This document shows, piece by piece, positions 16,429 to 24,600 of a stretch of DNA of 64,000 bases (position 1 is its first letter; every line of letters begins with the position of its first letter). The stretch lies in NCBI GenBank assembly GCA_021647585.1, contig JAKIUK010000004.1, positions 31,861 through 95,860 on the forward strand, written 5' to 3'. Below the pieces are notes generated by a model, which was not told the DNA's origin, did no database searches, and saw only the letters and a program-made list of their open reading frames with translations. Source of the stretch: Methylococcaceae bacterium. GTDB taxonomy: Bacteria; Pseudomonadota; Gammaproteobacteria; Methylococcales; Methylomonadaceae. The position numbers and the translations under genes are program-made.

Positions 16429-16570
16429 TTCTACTTTGTCACATTTAATGAATACTATACTAAAGTAACTTCGTAGGGTGCGTTGTACGCACCATTTCTG
16501 CAATGGAAGGATAAAAAATAATTTTGGTGCGTGCAACGCACCCTACATTTATAATCTGAAAAAGTAGAAC
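16428..16570. mobile_element. MITE with ATTCTACTTT ends at a TA target
   Basis: The left end ATTCTACTTTGTCA and the right end (reverse complement GTTCTACTTTTTCA) are inverted repeats, bounded by TA on both sides (16426-16427 and 16571-16572). Inside, GGGTGCGTTGTACGCACC and GGTGCGTGCAACGCACCC form a second inverted pair. The first TA plus the first base of the element is the TAA stop of sufT. A related copy interrupted by another element is at 35251-35510. TA duplication is the habit of the Tc1/mariner-IS630 group. Confidence 0.75.
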
Positions 16571-16599
16571 TAAGTATTTGGTATCAGTATTTTATATAC

Positions 16600-16790
16600 T
16601 GTCATATCGACCAGCGGGACGACTGAAATGTATAATGCCATGGACGGCAATAGTAGGGTAACGCAGGAGTAGTTTCCGAGAAATCTTTGTTATTCAGATG
16701 GACTTAAATTCAAGATTCTTCCCGCTGGTCGGAATGACATCGTTTATGAAGTTAGTTCAGTCTTAACGTCCAAATCGAAAGTACGTTGCT
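16600..16790 (+). repeat. Dispersed repeat, copy D
   Basis: CTGTCATATCGACCAGCGGG near the left and CCCGCTGGTCGGAATGACAT near the right form the inverted pair shared with copies A, B and E. The tail AACGTCCAAATCGAAAGTA matches their AACGTCAAAATCGAGAGTA. The CATGGCTATTAAC end is missing. Together with the MITE at 16428 it fills the 438 bp between sufT and the acyl-CoA dehydrogenase gene. Confidence 0.6.
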
Positions 16791-16866
16791 TGGGCTAAGA
16801 AACAAATAGTGACGTACCCAACTGATTACAATACCACGCACATAAGTGTAATTTTCAAGAAAAGAC

Positions 16867-17955
16867 ATGTCATTAGATGAATTTCAGCAGTTACCTGCGC
16901 CAGGTGACATAGAAACATCCCGACAACGGATAAAATTCTGTGCCCAACAACAATTATTCAAACACGCTATAGCTAAAGAGAATGGAGGCTTTGCTGATAG
17001 TTTCCAACAACTTGTTGATAAGCATCAGGCATTAGGATTAAGCTGTAGGGATAGCGGATTAATCCTTTCAATCAATGCCCATCTCTGGGGTTCTGTATTC
17101 CCTTTTTTAACCTATGGAAGTTCAGAACAGAAAGAACGTTGGTTAGCGGATTTAATATCTGGCAATATCATCGGTGGACATGCTATCACCGAACCTCAAG
17201 CAGGTTCAGATGTTAATGCACTAACAACTGAAGCCACTAAAACGGATACGGGTTTTGTACTCAACGGCCACAAAAGATTTATCACCAATACACCTATTGC
17301 CGATATTTTAGTCGTTTATGCAAAAATAAATAATAAACTCTCAGCTTTTATAATTAAAAGCGATGACCCTGGTGTAAATTTCACTAATAGCCCAAATGTT
17401 ACAGGTTGTACCAGTGCAACTATGGGTGATGTTCTGTTACAAAACTGCGTTATACCTGCGAACCGACAATTAGGTAAAACGGGTGCAGGAAACATGATGA
17501 TTCAACATGCTCTGGAACTGGAAAGAGCTTTTATTTTTGCCGGAATTGCAGGCATCATGGACTGGCAACTGAAACAAGTAATACGCTTTAGTCGGGAACG
17601 ACAAGTCAACGATACACACCTGGGCAGCCATCAGGCAATCAGCCATAAAATTGCTGAGATGAAAGTTCGTTTGCAAAGCATTCAATTATGGGTTAATGAA
17701 TGTGCACGTCTAAAAGACAATAAAAAACGCATTACTCTGGCAAGTGCACAAACAAAACTGTTTGCCAGCGAAGCATTCCTGCAATCCAGCCTTGATGCGG
17801 TTCATATTATGGGTAGCAGTGGATTGACAGAACAAAACCCTCTCAATCAATTAGTTCAAGATGCCATGGCCAGCCGATTATTTTCAGGTTCTTCGGAAAT
17901 TCAAAAGAACATTATTGCGGCTTTGTTAGGTACGGGAGAAGGATTTAAAGGTTAA
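16867..17955 (+). CDS. Acyl-CoA dehydrogenase family flavoprotein
   Basis: The three ACAD regions are present: GGHAITEPQAGSDVNALTTEA (family signature 1 and FAD contact), FVLNGHKRFITNTPIADILV, and the C-terminal SSGLTEQNPLNQLVQDAMAS with LFSGSSEIQKN. In most acyl-CoA dehydrogenases the catalytic Glu sits just before GT/GSSEIQ; here that position is Ser. The alternative Glu of the isovaleryl-CoA type is present in ALELERAF, so catalysis could use that base. At 362 residues it is a little short at the N-terminus. It ends 17 bp from the convergent FAD-enzyme gene. A role in that polyene-like cluster, as for PltE-type dehydrogenases, is only a possibility. Confidence 0.82.
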   Translation: MSLDEFQQLPAPGDIETSRQRIKFCAQQQLFKHAIAKENGGFADSFQQLVDKHQALGLSCRDSGLILSINAHLWGSVFPFLTYGSSEQKERWLADLISGNIIGGHAITEPQAGSDVNALTTEATKTDTGFVLNGHKRFITNTPIADILVVYAKINNKLSAFIIKSDDPGVNFTNSPNVTGCTSATMGDVLLQNCVIPANRQLGKTGAGNMMIQHALELERAFIFAGIAGIMDWQLKQVIRFSRERQVNDTHLGSHQAISHKIAEMKVRLQSIQLWVNECARLKDNKKRITLASAQTKLFASEAFLQSSLDAVHIMGSSGLTEQNPLNQLVQDAMASRLFSGSSEIQKNIIAALLGTGEGFKG

Positions 17956-17971
17956 CAGCAAAAGTTAAACT

Positions 17972-19294
17972 TTAAAACTCAAGCTCAGAAACATTCCCAC
18001 TCCAGCCACTTTCTGCTGATGCAGAAAAATCATCCCATATTCCAGCTTCTTTAGCTAACTGTATAAAATTTTCAGAACGATTAGTCATTTGGGCAGTGAC
18101 AAGAATTAATTCCAGTTCCAGTCGTGGTCTTGATTTCATCAGTGATTTCACCAAAGTTCTGTTGACACCATTGCAACCAAAATCACCTAACGATAACGCT
18201 CTGGAAAAACCATAAAACTGCTGCATTCGGCTTTCACACAACTGACTGTATCGTGCTCTTTTTTTATTATTTTTTAATGACTCTTTCACTGCCAAAGCAG
18301 TCACTGCCGCATTATAAAAAGCATTTTGTAATCCATGAGAAAAAATGGGATCAACAAAAGCGGCAGCATCACCTATACAATAATAATTTTCGCCACAAAT
18401 CTGACTAGAATAATATGAATAATCAGGGCGATATTGTAAAGAACCTTCGACTAAACAGGCGGGTTCAAGTAGCGTACTTAAATAAGGCACTTTGGCACAG
18501 GTTTGTTTAAAAAAAATTTTTCGCTGTTCTTTATTCATACCCTTGGTTCGCTCAGTATGGACAATTAATCCCACACTGGTTTTTTCCCGTAAAACAATAT
18601 GCCATATCCAGCCATCTTCATATGACATGACAAAAGTAACCGGGGGGTTTTGTTTTAACTCTTCCATGTGATGACTTTTTCTATCTGCGCCTACATACCG
18701 AGAATTTACAAAGTATCCCCAGATAGATAAAAAATTCATTTCTGAACTAACTGCTAGTCGCGTCCCCATCTGATTTGCCAGAAATGTGCTATGCCCACTG
18801 GCATCAATGACATACTGACAACGTAACTCACCTTCTTCGACACTATCGCCTCTCTTATCAGTATACAAAACTTTAGGCCAAATACTGTCTGAAAAATCAA
18901 CCTTTTTGACTACAACCTGGTTAAATACAGTAGCTCCATTAGATATGGAATGATCGAGTAAAAGCTGATCAAAAATATCCCGTTCTATATGTAGCCCAGG
19001 ACGATTATAGCCATATTCAGAAAATTTAATCTGATGTATCTGGCCATTCCAGACAGTTATACCTCCCGATTTAGAAAGAAATCCTTGTTGCCCAATCTTT
19101 TTTGAAACACCTAACAGATCACTAAATTTCCAAAAATGCGGAATTAGACTTTCTCCCACCTGATTTCGGGGAAATTCTGATTTTTCCAGTACAACCACAT
19201 CAATTCCATCTTGCGCAAGATAAGTGGCTATACTGCTACCAGCTGGTCCGCCACCGATTACCAAGACATCACATTGTTTTGGAATATATGCCAT
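17972..19294 (-). CDS. FAD-dependent oxidoreductase, flavin halogenase-like (first copy)
   Basis: The Rossmann motif VLVIGGGPAGSSIATYLAQDG is at residues 10-30, followed by RNQVGESLIPHFW, typical of the tryptophan/phenol halogenase and geranylgeranyl-reductase superfamily. DGWIWHIVL carries the WxWxI halogenase motif without the final Pro, and YCIGDAAAFVDPIFSHG matches the FxDPxFSxG region. The 440-residue length fits acyl-carrier-bound phenol halogenases better than tryptophan halogenases (over 500). Whether it halogenates or only oxidises cannot be told from motifs. It is the last gene of the minus-strand cluster. Confidence 0.78.
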   Translation of the reverse strand: MAYIPKQCDVLVIGGGPAGSSIATYLAQDGIDVVVLEKSEFPRNQVGESLIPHFWKFSDLLGVSKKIGQQGFLSKSGGITVWNGQIHQIKFSEYGYNRPGLHIERDIFDQLLLDHSISNGATVFNQVVVKKVDFSDSIWPKVLYTDKRGDSVEEGELRCQYVIDASGHSTFLANQMGTRLAVSSEMNFLSIWGYFVNSRYVGADRKSHHMEELKQNPPVTFVMSYEDGWIWHIVLREKTSVGLIVHTERTKGMNKEQRKIFFKQTCAKVPYLSTLLEPACLVEGSLQYRPDYSYYSSQICGENYYCIGDAAAFVDPIFSHGLQNAFYNAAVTALAVKESLKNNKKRARYSQLCESRMQQFYGFSRALSLGDFGCNGVNRTLVKSLMKSRPRLELELILVTAQMTNRSENFIQLAKEAGIWDDFSASAESGWSGNVSELEF

Positions 19295-19299
19295 TTATT

Positions 19300-19845
19300 T
19301 TACAAATCACCCAGAACAGCAACTTTAGTTGGATTTTTTAACCAACCCGCAATATCTTTGCCTAAAGTTTTAACGCATCGACCCAAGATAGCACAAGTTC
19401 CTTTGTAGGCAGCAAACATGCCTCCTCCTGATACACGTCTCGCAGTAAAGTCAGCCACCAGTTTTCCCTTTTTTATCAATTTTCCCTTAATGGTTACTGA
19501 TTTTGCTCCAGACCATGCGCCACCACCCGAACCGTGTAAACTGACGATCTCAATACTCAACAGATCACCTGCTGTGCTACTTTTTGTTGCATTTTCAATA
19601 ATATTGGCATATTGATCATTCGCATATGATTTAACAAAACCAGATAACTTGGTTAATAAATGACATTCATTTTTAACAGCTTGCCTCACTACAGCATCTT
19701 TGCCAAAAATCACTTGTTTAATTAATAAAGTCCCTGTTCCTGTCGATACATTTGCGGAAACTTGGAGTGCAGAAGTTTTCTTACTACCATTGCTTGCACA
19801 TGCTGATAATACAAGGCTAAACATAATTAATGCAATTATTCTCAT
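19300..19845 (-). CDS. Predicted lipoprotein, resembling DUF4410
   Basis: GGAG 7 nt upstream supports the ATG at 19845 (MRIIALIMFSLVLSACASNG) over one four codons earlier. The lipobox is LSAC. The mature part has the alternating beta/helix pattern of DUF4410 lipoproteins: SIEIVSLHGSGGGAWSGAKS, GKLIKKGKLVADFTARR and LGKDIAGWLKN. Two or three Cys are present besides the lipid-anchored one. It lies 5 nt before the first FAD gene, so it is probably co-transcribed with it. The function is unknown. Confidence 0.6.
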   Translation of the reverse strand: MRIIALIMFSLVLSACASNGSKKTSALQVSANVSTGTGTLLIKQVIFGKDAVVRQAVKNECHLLTKLSGFVKSYANDQYANIIENATKSSTAGDLLSIEIVSLHGSGGGAWSGAKSVTIKGKLIKKGKLVADFTARRVSGGGMFAAYKGTCAILGRCVKTLGKDIAGWLKNPTKVAVLGDL

Positions 19846-19886
19846 TTTTTTCTCCATTCTCAGTTATTGTTGTTTTAATTAATTTT

Positions 19887-20050
19887 CATAGCTAATAACA
19901 AACCACAGGTAGTATAAATCATGGATTGTTAGCTGTTTGGGTCTCAAGATTGTTAGAAGCAAAGTTGCTGTCATCAAGGTAGCATGGAAGTGTTCACACC
20001 GTATCTTGAAACCCGAATAGAATGCATCCAGTAGCAAATTCATAGCCATG
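19887..20050. mobile_element. MITE-like element with CATGGCT ends (copy 1 of 2)
   Basis: The ends CATAGCTAATAACAAACC and (reverse complement) CATGGCTATGAATTTGC are related inverted repeats. Inside, GGGTCTCAAGAT pairs with ATCTTGAAACCC. The second copy at 23277-23437 keeps the same organisation. The right end stops exactly at the TAA codon (20051-20053) of the next minus-strand gene. It separates the lipoprotein gene from the second FAD gene. Confidence 0.7.
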
Positions 20051-21244
20051 TTAATTTTTAAGTTTATTTCGTCCTCTTAACAGTCCTTGTTGAAACGAAT
20101 TTGTTTCTGTCCATAAATCACCTGACAATAAACCAATTATTTCATTTTTTAAGCGTGGTTCTCTATCTGATTCAAAAAACAAATTTTCAACTATGTTAGA
20201 ACAATAAAATCGCTCTATCATTAAAAACATAGTTTGAAATCCAGTTTGGTATACTTTATCGCTGTTAAGCATTAACTCAGGGTCAACTAACCGGTTTTCA
20301 ATAAAACCACGGTGCACTTGATCTGCAACCACTTCTGCAGTTTTTACGGCAAAGAAAAAACCAGATGAAAAAACCGGATCTAAAAAACCGGCTGAATCAC
20401 CACAACAAGCATAACGTAAACCGAAACGTTGACTGTTAAAATAACTAAAGTCAGCTTCTACTCGAACATTAGTCAATAACACAGAATCTACTAATAGTTC
20501 GGTCATTCTAGAAGATGCGTGAATATAAGAATCAAATAACTCATCCTGTTTTAATTCACTGGCTTTTTCCTTTTGTACCACTAAACCAACGCTAAGCCTA
20601 TTTTCTGATAATGGAATACACCAAATCCATCCAATTTCTGTAGTTATTATTTCTATATTTCCTGATTCAAACAACTTCGCTGTAGTAGGTGTTATTGCTA
20701 ACTTATAATGTCTGTACAGGGCATATTTCCCCAACATGTCAAGCTTATTGATAGTGTTATTATTTCTGCCCATTAATGCATTTCGTCCGCTAGCATCAAT
20801 AAAGTATTTGCCTTGATAAGTTGCTTTTTCGGTAGTAATTATGGCACTGTCTTCACCACATTCAACAGCTGTTACCTTTTCCTGTTGATGAGCATTTACG
20901 CCTTGCTTGATAGCATTATTAAACATTTTTTCATCAAAATCTGCACGATCAACCTGGTATGTTCGATGCATACTCTGTAACGGAAAATAGACTCTTTTCC
21001 CAGATTTTTCATCAATAAACTCAGCACCTCCCTTTTTTAAATTCCCGGCACTCCAATCTATACCTAAACGCTTCATAATAGGATCTGCCATAGGCAACAT
21101 GGATTCACCTATATGAAAACGAGGATGTTGCCCTTGTTCTAACAATAGAACCTGATATCCATATTGCGCTAATAAAGTAGCAGCCGTGGTTCCAGCAGGT
21201 CCACCTCCAGCAATAATAATGTCATATTCATTCTTGTCTAACAT
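20051..21244 (-). CDS. FAD-dependent oxidoreductase, flavin halogenase-like (second copy)
   Basis: The N-terminal Rossmann motif is IIIAGGGPAGTTAATLLAQYG, followed by HIGESMLP. IGWIWCIPLSENRLSVGLV carries a complete WxWxIP motif, which in flavin-dependent halogenases marks the lack of monooxygenase activity. CCGDSAGFLDPVFSSGFFFA matches the FxDPxFSSG region. The 397-residue length fits the phenol/pyrrole-type halogenases. It starts with a 1-nt overlap with the chain-length-factor-like gene, so translation is coupled. Halogenase and plain oxidoreductase remain alternatives. Confidence 0.8.
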   Translation of the reverse strand: MLDKNEYDIIIAGGGPAGTTAATLLAQYGYQVLLLEQGQHPRFHIGESMLPMADPIMKRLGIDWSAGNLKKGGAEFIDEKSGKRVYFPLQSMHRTYQVDRADFDEKMFNNAIKQGVNAHQQEKVTAVECGEDSAIITTEKATYQGKYFIDASGRNALMGRNNNTINKLDMLGKYALYRHYKLAITPTTAKLFESGNIEIITTEIGWIWCIPLSENRLSVGLVVQKEKASELKQDELFDSYIHASSRMTELLVDSVLLTNVRVEADFSYFNSQRFGLRYACCGDSAGFLDPVFSSGFFFAVKTAEVVADQVHRGFIENRLVDPELMLNSDKVYQTGFQTMFLMIERFYCSNIVENLFFESDREPRLKNEIIGLLSGDLWTETNSFQQGLLRGRNKLKN

Positions 21245-21999
21245 TAATAATCAGTATCTATATGGGTACACCAAATGCCCCCGCTAATATTAAGTGGAAT
21301 TAAATTCATCTGTTTTTTATTATAAAAGGTTTGAATCAAAGGAATTGCAGCAGCAGCAGGCGCTTGTTTAACCAGCCGTTCCCATACAGTCTTATCTTTG
21401 TTCTGATATTGAGGTTCTACCCTGGGAATCGTGCATCTAATACTAGTCCCCCCACTATCAGTGCTTAATACAAAAGCACAGGCAAAAGCAACCTGACCAA
21501 TCGGTGGTGCTAAATATTGAGGCCATTGTTCGTCATAACATACCAGTAAAATATCACCGGCAGTTTGTTGCAACTGAGACCATGCTTCTAACAATCCCAT
21601 AGCAAAAGTATCATCCACAGCTGCGATGGCAGAAGTTGCAGCCTGGCAGTGCGTTAAAATACCCCAGTACCCAGCAGTAGTATTATGCACTGAATTGTGA
21701 AATTGGGTGGGGGATAATAATTCATCTGCATCAGGTAACATTCTACACAATGCATCCGTGACTTGAATCTCTCCACCTAAAGATGCAAAAACCGAAGGTA
21801 ATTTCCCCGTATCCACCTCGGCTTCATTACAAGCCTGCTTTGCAGCAGTAATAGCTATTTTTGTGGTTAAGCTTGTTCGCCTTCGCATTCCGGCCGGGAT
21901 TAAAGTTTTGTCTACATCGCCACCCTGAAGAGCAAACTGATCTAATATCTTCTGGACAGGGCAACAAACGGCCACACTTTTAATAAAAACATCATTCAT
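21244..21999 (-). CDS. Beta-ketoacyl synthase-like chain length factor
   Basis: This is a 251-residue protein of the Ketoacyl-synt_2 type found in aryl-polyene and type II polyketide clusters. SVFASLGGEIQVTDALCRML, SPTQFHNSVHNTTAGYWGIL and GDILLVCYDEQWP are characteristic. There is no nucleophilic Cys in the expected loop (CQAATSAIAA) and no C-terminal ketosynthase half, so it should act as a partner subunit. ATGA overlap with the upstream ketosynthase indicates paired synthesis. Confidence 0.8.
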   Translation of the reverse strand: MNDVFIKSVAVCCPVQKILDQFALQGGDVDKTLIPAGMRRRTSLTTKIAITAAKQACNEAEVDTGKLPSVFASLGGEIQVTDALCRMLPDADELLSPTQFHNSVHNTTAGYWGILTHCQAATSAIAAVDDTFAMGLLEAWSQLQQTAGDILLVCYDEQWPQYLAPPIGQVAFACAFVLSTDSGGTSIRCTIPRVEPQYQNKDKTVWERLVKQAPAAAAIPLIQTFYNKKQMNLIPLNISGGIWCTHIDTDY

Positions 22000-23201
22000 A
22001 AAGCAAAGATAATACTGGCATTGTTACCACCAAAGCCAAAAGAATTACTCATGGCATAATTGACTGACTGCTTAGACTGAGAATCCTTAACTACTTGTAA
22101 ATTACAATCATCATCCAGAAGCTCAAGCCCATGAGTTCCAGGAATAAACTGATGCTGTAATGTTATTAATGCAATTATTGCTTCTAAAGCTCCCGCAGCA
22201 CCCAATGTATGGCCTGTAACACCTTTGGTACCACTGCATCTCAACTGATCAGAAAACACTTGCTGCACTGCTTTGCTTTCAACCTTATCATTTATTTTGG
22301 TTGCTGTAGCATGCAAATTTAAATAATCTATTAATTCTGCCTTAACTCCCGCTAACTGCAACGCACTCTGCATAGCTAAAACTGCTCCTTTACCCTCAGG
22401 ATGTGGCGTACTCATATGATGTGCATCAGAAGACTCACCTACGGCAAGTAATTTAGGCATTGAATTATCCCGTGATATTTTTTCCAATAATAAAAGCCCT
22501 GCAGCTTCACCAATACTAATTCCTTTTCTATCTTTATCCATCGGTGTACAAGGTTGTTTAGCAACCAGATCCAGACTTTTAAATCCCCGTAAAGTTAATC
22601 TGCACAAAGTGTCTACACCGCCAACTAATACCGCATCACAAACACCACTATCTATTAAGCGGTGCCCTGCTGCAATTGCTTTAGCCCCAGAAGAACAGGC
22701 CGATGAAATGGCATAACAAGGGCCTGTTAAACCCAATTCCAGTTGTAAAAACCGGCCAGTAGCCTGATATGCATGCCGCGTAACAAAATGAAAATCATCA
22801 GGCATATTCCCTTGTTTTAATAAAACACCGTATGCAGATTCTGTTTCATATAATCCTGAAGTGCTGGTGCCAATAATGACCCCTACTCTATGTGAGCCAT
22901 ATTTAGACTTTGCTACCTCCAAGGCTTCCCTTAACCCACTGGCAGTATGATTTAAAGCGGCTAATGCCACTCGGGAATTCCGGCTATTATAAATTTCTAA
23001 TTCCGTTTTAATTCCCGGTAAATCTTCCTTAATTTCACCTACATAGGTTGAAAATGGAATTTCAAACAATTCCAGCTCAGCAAGACTACTTTTATTTTCC
23101 TTAAGGGTCTCAAATAAAGCTTGATTCCCCAACCCACAGCCACTTATTGAAGAGTAGGCTGTTATAGAAACAGGTTTAATTGATTTAACAAGTTCTACCA
23201 T
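21996..23201 (-). CDS. Beta-ketoacyl-ACP synthase, FabF/aryl-polyene type
   Basis: This is a complete thiolase-fold condensing enzyme. The active-site Cys lies in YAISSACSSGAKAIAAGH, the first His in LNLHATATKINDKVE (usually NxHGTxT), and the second in GVTGHTLGAAGALEA. GDR-like KGISIGEAAGLLLLE is also present. The catalytic triad is intact. Altered surroundings of the first His (HATAT) point to the secondary-metabolism branch, not housekeeping FabF. It is the first gene of a four-gene minus-strand unit with the length factor and FAD enzymes. No acyl carrier protein, dehydratase or ketoreductase is in the window. Confidence 0.87.
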   Translation of the reverse strand: MVELVKSIKPVSITAYSSISGCGLGNQALFETLKENKSSLAELELFEIPFSTYVGEIKEDLPGIKTELEIYNSRNSRVALAALNHTASGLREALEVAKSKYGSHRVGVIIGTSTSGLYETESAYGVLLKQGNMPDDFHFVTRHAYQATGRFLQLELGLTGPCYAISSACSSGAKAIAAGHRLIDSGVCDAVLVGGVDTLCRLTLRGFKSLDLVAKQPCTPMDKDRKGISIGEAAGLLLLEKISRDNSMPKLLAVGESSDAHHMSTPHPEGKGAVLAMQSALQLAGVKAELIDYLNLHATATKINDKVESKAVQQVFSDQLRCSGTKGVTGHTLGAAGALEAIIALITLQHQFIPGTHGLELLDDDCNLQVVKDSQSKQSVNYAMSNSFGFGGNNASIIFAL

Positions 23202-23276
23202 AAAAATCTTTTATTTATTCTTTCCTAATTATTATTAATGGCTAACTAAATACCGGATTAGAGGTCAATAAAATAA

Positions 23277-23437
23277 CATGGCTGTTAACAAACCAGATAT
23301 AGTTCAAATCGGTTGTTTACTGTTTGGGTTTCAAGATTGTTGGCAGCATGGATGCTGCTGTCAAGGTAATATGGACGTGTTTACGCTGTATCTTGAAACC
23401 CAACTTGGATGCAACCTGTGGTATGTTCATAGCCATG
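23277..23437. mobile_element. MITE-like element with CATGGCT ends (copy 2 of 2)
   Basis: The ends CATGGCTGTTAACAAACCA and (reverse complement) CATGGCTATGAACATACCA give an 18-bp imperfect terminal inverted repeat. The interior holds GGGTTTCAAGAT and ATCTTGAAACCC as a perfect 12-bp inverted pair around GCAGCATGGATGCTGC. It lies between the ketosynthase start and the TelA operon end, so the two copies flank the second FAD gene, length factor and ketosynthase. Confidence 0.75.
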
Positions 23438-23499
23438 TAAAATAAACTAAAAGATATGTTTGTAAAATAAGTTATTTAACCCCCTATGTAAGTTTCAAC

Positions 23500-24546
23500 T
23501 TATAATTTACCTTGCCCAGCCATTTTCATAAATTGACTGTCAAAACGAAATTTAACGTTACGTTTAGAACCTAATATTGTCTGATCAGGAAAAGCAATAC
23601 CAACAAAATCAACACTAGCAGCTCCCTGACCAAACAAACCCTTTTCAAAACTAAATTGTCTAACATGCTCCATTGTTTGTTTGATTTGTTGGTTTTCTGC
23701 TATGGCAGCTGCTTGCATTGGATCTGGAAATAATCTGGTTGTTTTAAGTTGCGACTTAAACTCCGCTACTGTCGCACCAGATTCTTTTGCCATATATGAA
23801 ATTGCAACATCTGCTTGTTGTCCTCCAGCCGTTAAATGACTAAGTGTTTCATACCATGCACCGACTAAAGCTTTTTTAAATCGCATATCTGCGTCAGTTT
23901 TAACGACCATCAAATCAAGGATTTCACCAGGAGTTTTTGAAGAATCAAATACCATTGTTGCACCTTTGGCGTTACGCACTTGTTGTAGAGGTGGATTCCA
24001 GGTTACTGTTGCTGCACCGGCTGTTGCAATAAAAATGGAAGCTATATCGGCATCAGAGGTATTAATCAATTTTACATCGCGTTCAGTCATGCCGACACTA
24101 TCCAGAGCTCGTGCCAATAGGTAATGGGATACAGATAGCTCAACCAGCAAGATTTCTCTTCCTCTTAGTGCATTAATACTGTCCCCTCCTTTTATAACAA
24201 TACCGTCATTACCATTACTGTAATCACCGATTATCAATGCAGTAGAATCAATCCCACCAACTGCCGGTATAGTCAAAGCATCCATGTTTGTCATGGTACA
24301 AGCATCGAACTCTCCAGCGGTATAAAGATTGATTGATTCCACATAGTCATTGATCAGAGTCATCTCAATTTCAATACCATACTTATTTGCCCACTTTTTT
24401 AAAATACCTTTATCATAGGCATATCCCCATGGCTCCCAACCCGTATAATGTGACCAACAGGCTTTAAATTTATCTGCCGCATTACTGGATATCGGCATCA
24501 TTAACATACCCAGTATCAAAATCAGACTAGAAAATAATCTACGCAT
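23500..24546 (-). CDS. ABC transporter substrate-binding protein, NitT/TauT type (urea-carboxylase-region family)
   Basis: The signal peptide runs MRRLFSSLILILGMLMMPIS with cleavage after SNA. The mature protein follows the periplasmic family that in other bacteria lies near urea carboxylase: FKACWSHYTGWEPWGYAYDK, ILKKWANKYGIEIEMTLIND, and FDACTMTNMDALTIPAVGGI. The bound ligand is not known here, and no urea carboxylase gene is present. It is the last gene of the eight-gene operon, 54 nt after telA, and supplies a free binding protein next to two OmpA-fused ones. Confidence 0.85.
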   Translation of the reverse strand: MRRLFSSLILILGMLMMPISSNAADKFKACWSHYTGWEPWGYAYDKGILKKWANKYGIEIEMTLINDYVESINLYTAGEFDACTMTNMDALTIPAVGGIDSTALIIGDYSNGNDGIVIKGGDSINALRGREILLVELSVSHYLLARALDSVGMTERDVKLINTSDADIASIFIATAGAATVTWNPPLQQVRNAKGATMVFDSSKTPGEILDLMVVKTDADMRFKKALVGAWYETLSHLTAGGQQADVAISYMAKESGATVAEFKSQLKTTRLFPDPMQAAAIAENQQIKQTMEHVRQFSFEKGLFGQGAASVDFVGIAFPDQTILGSKRNVKFRFDSQFMKMAGQGKL

Positions 24547-24600
24547 TTTTCACTCCCTTTCAAGGTTATATAAGTTTGATAATTTAAGATTATGGTATTA

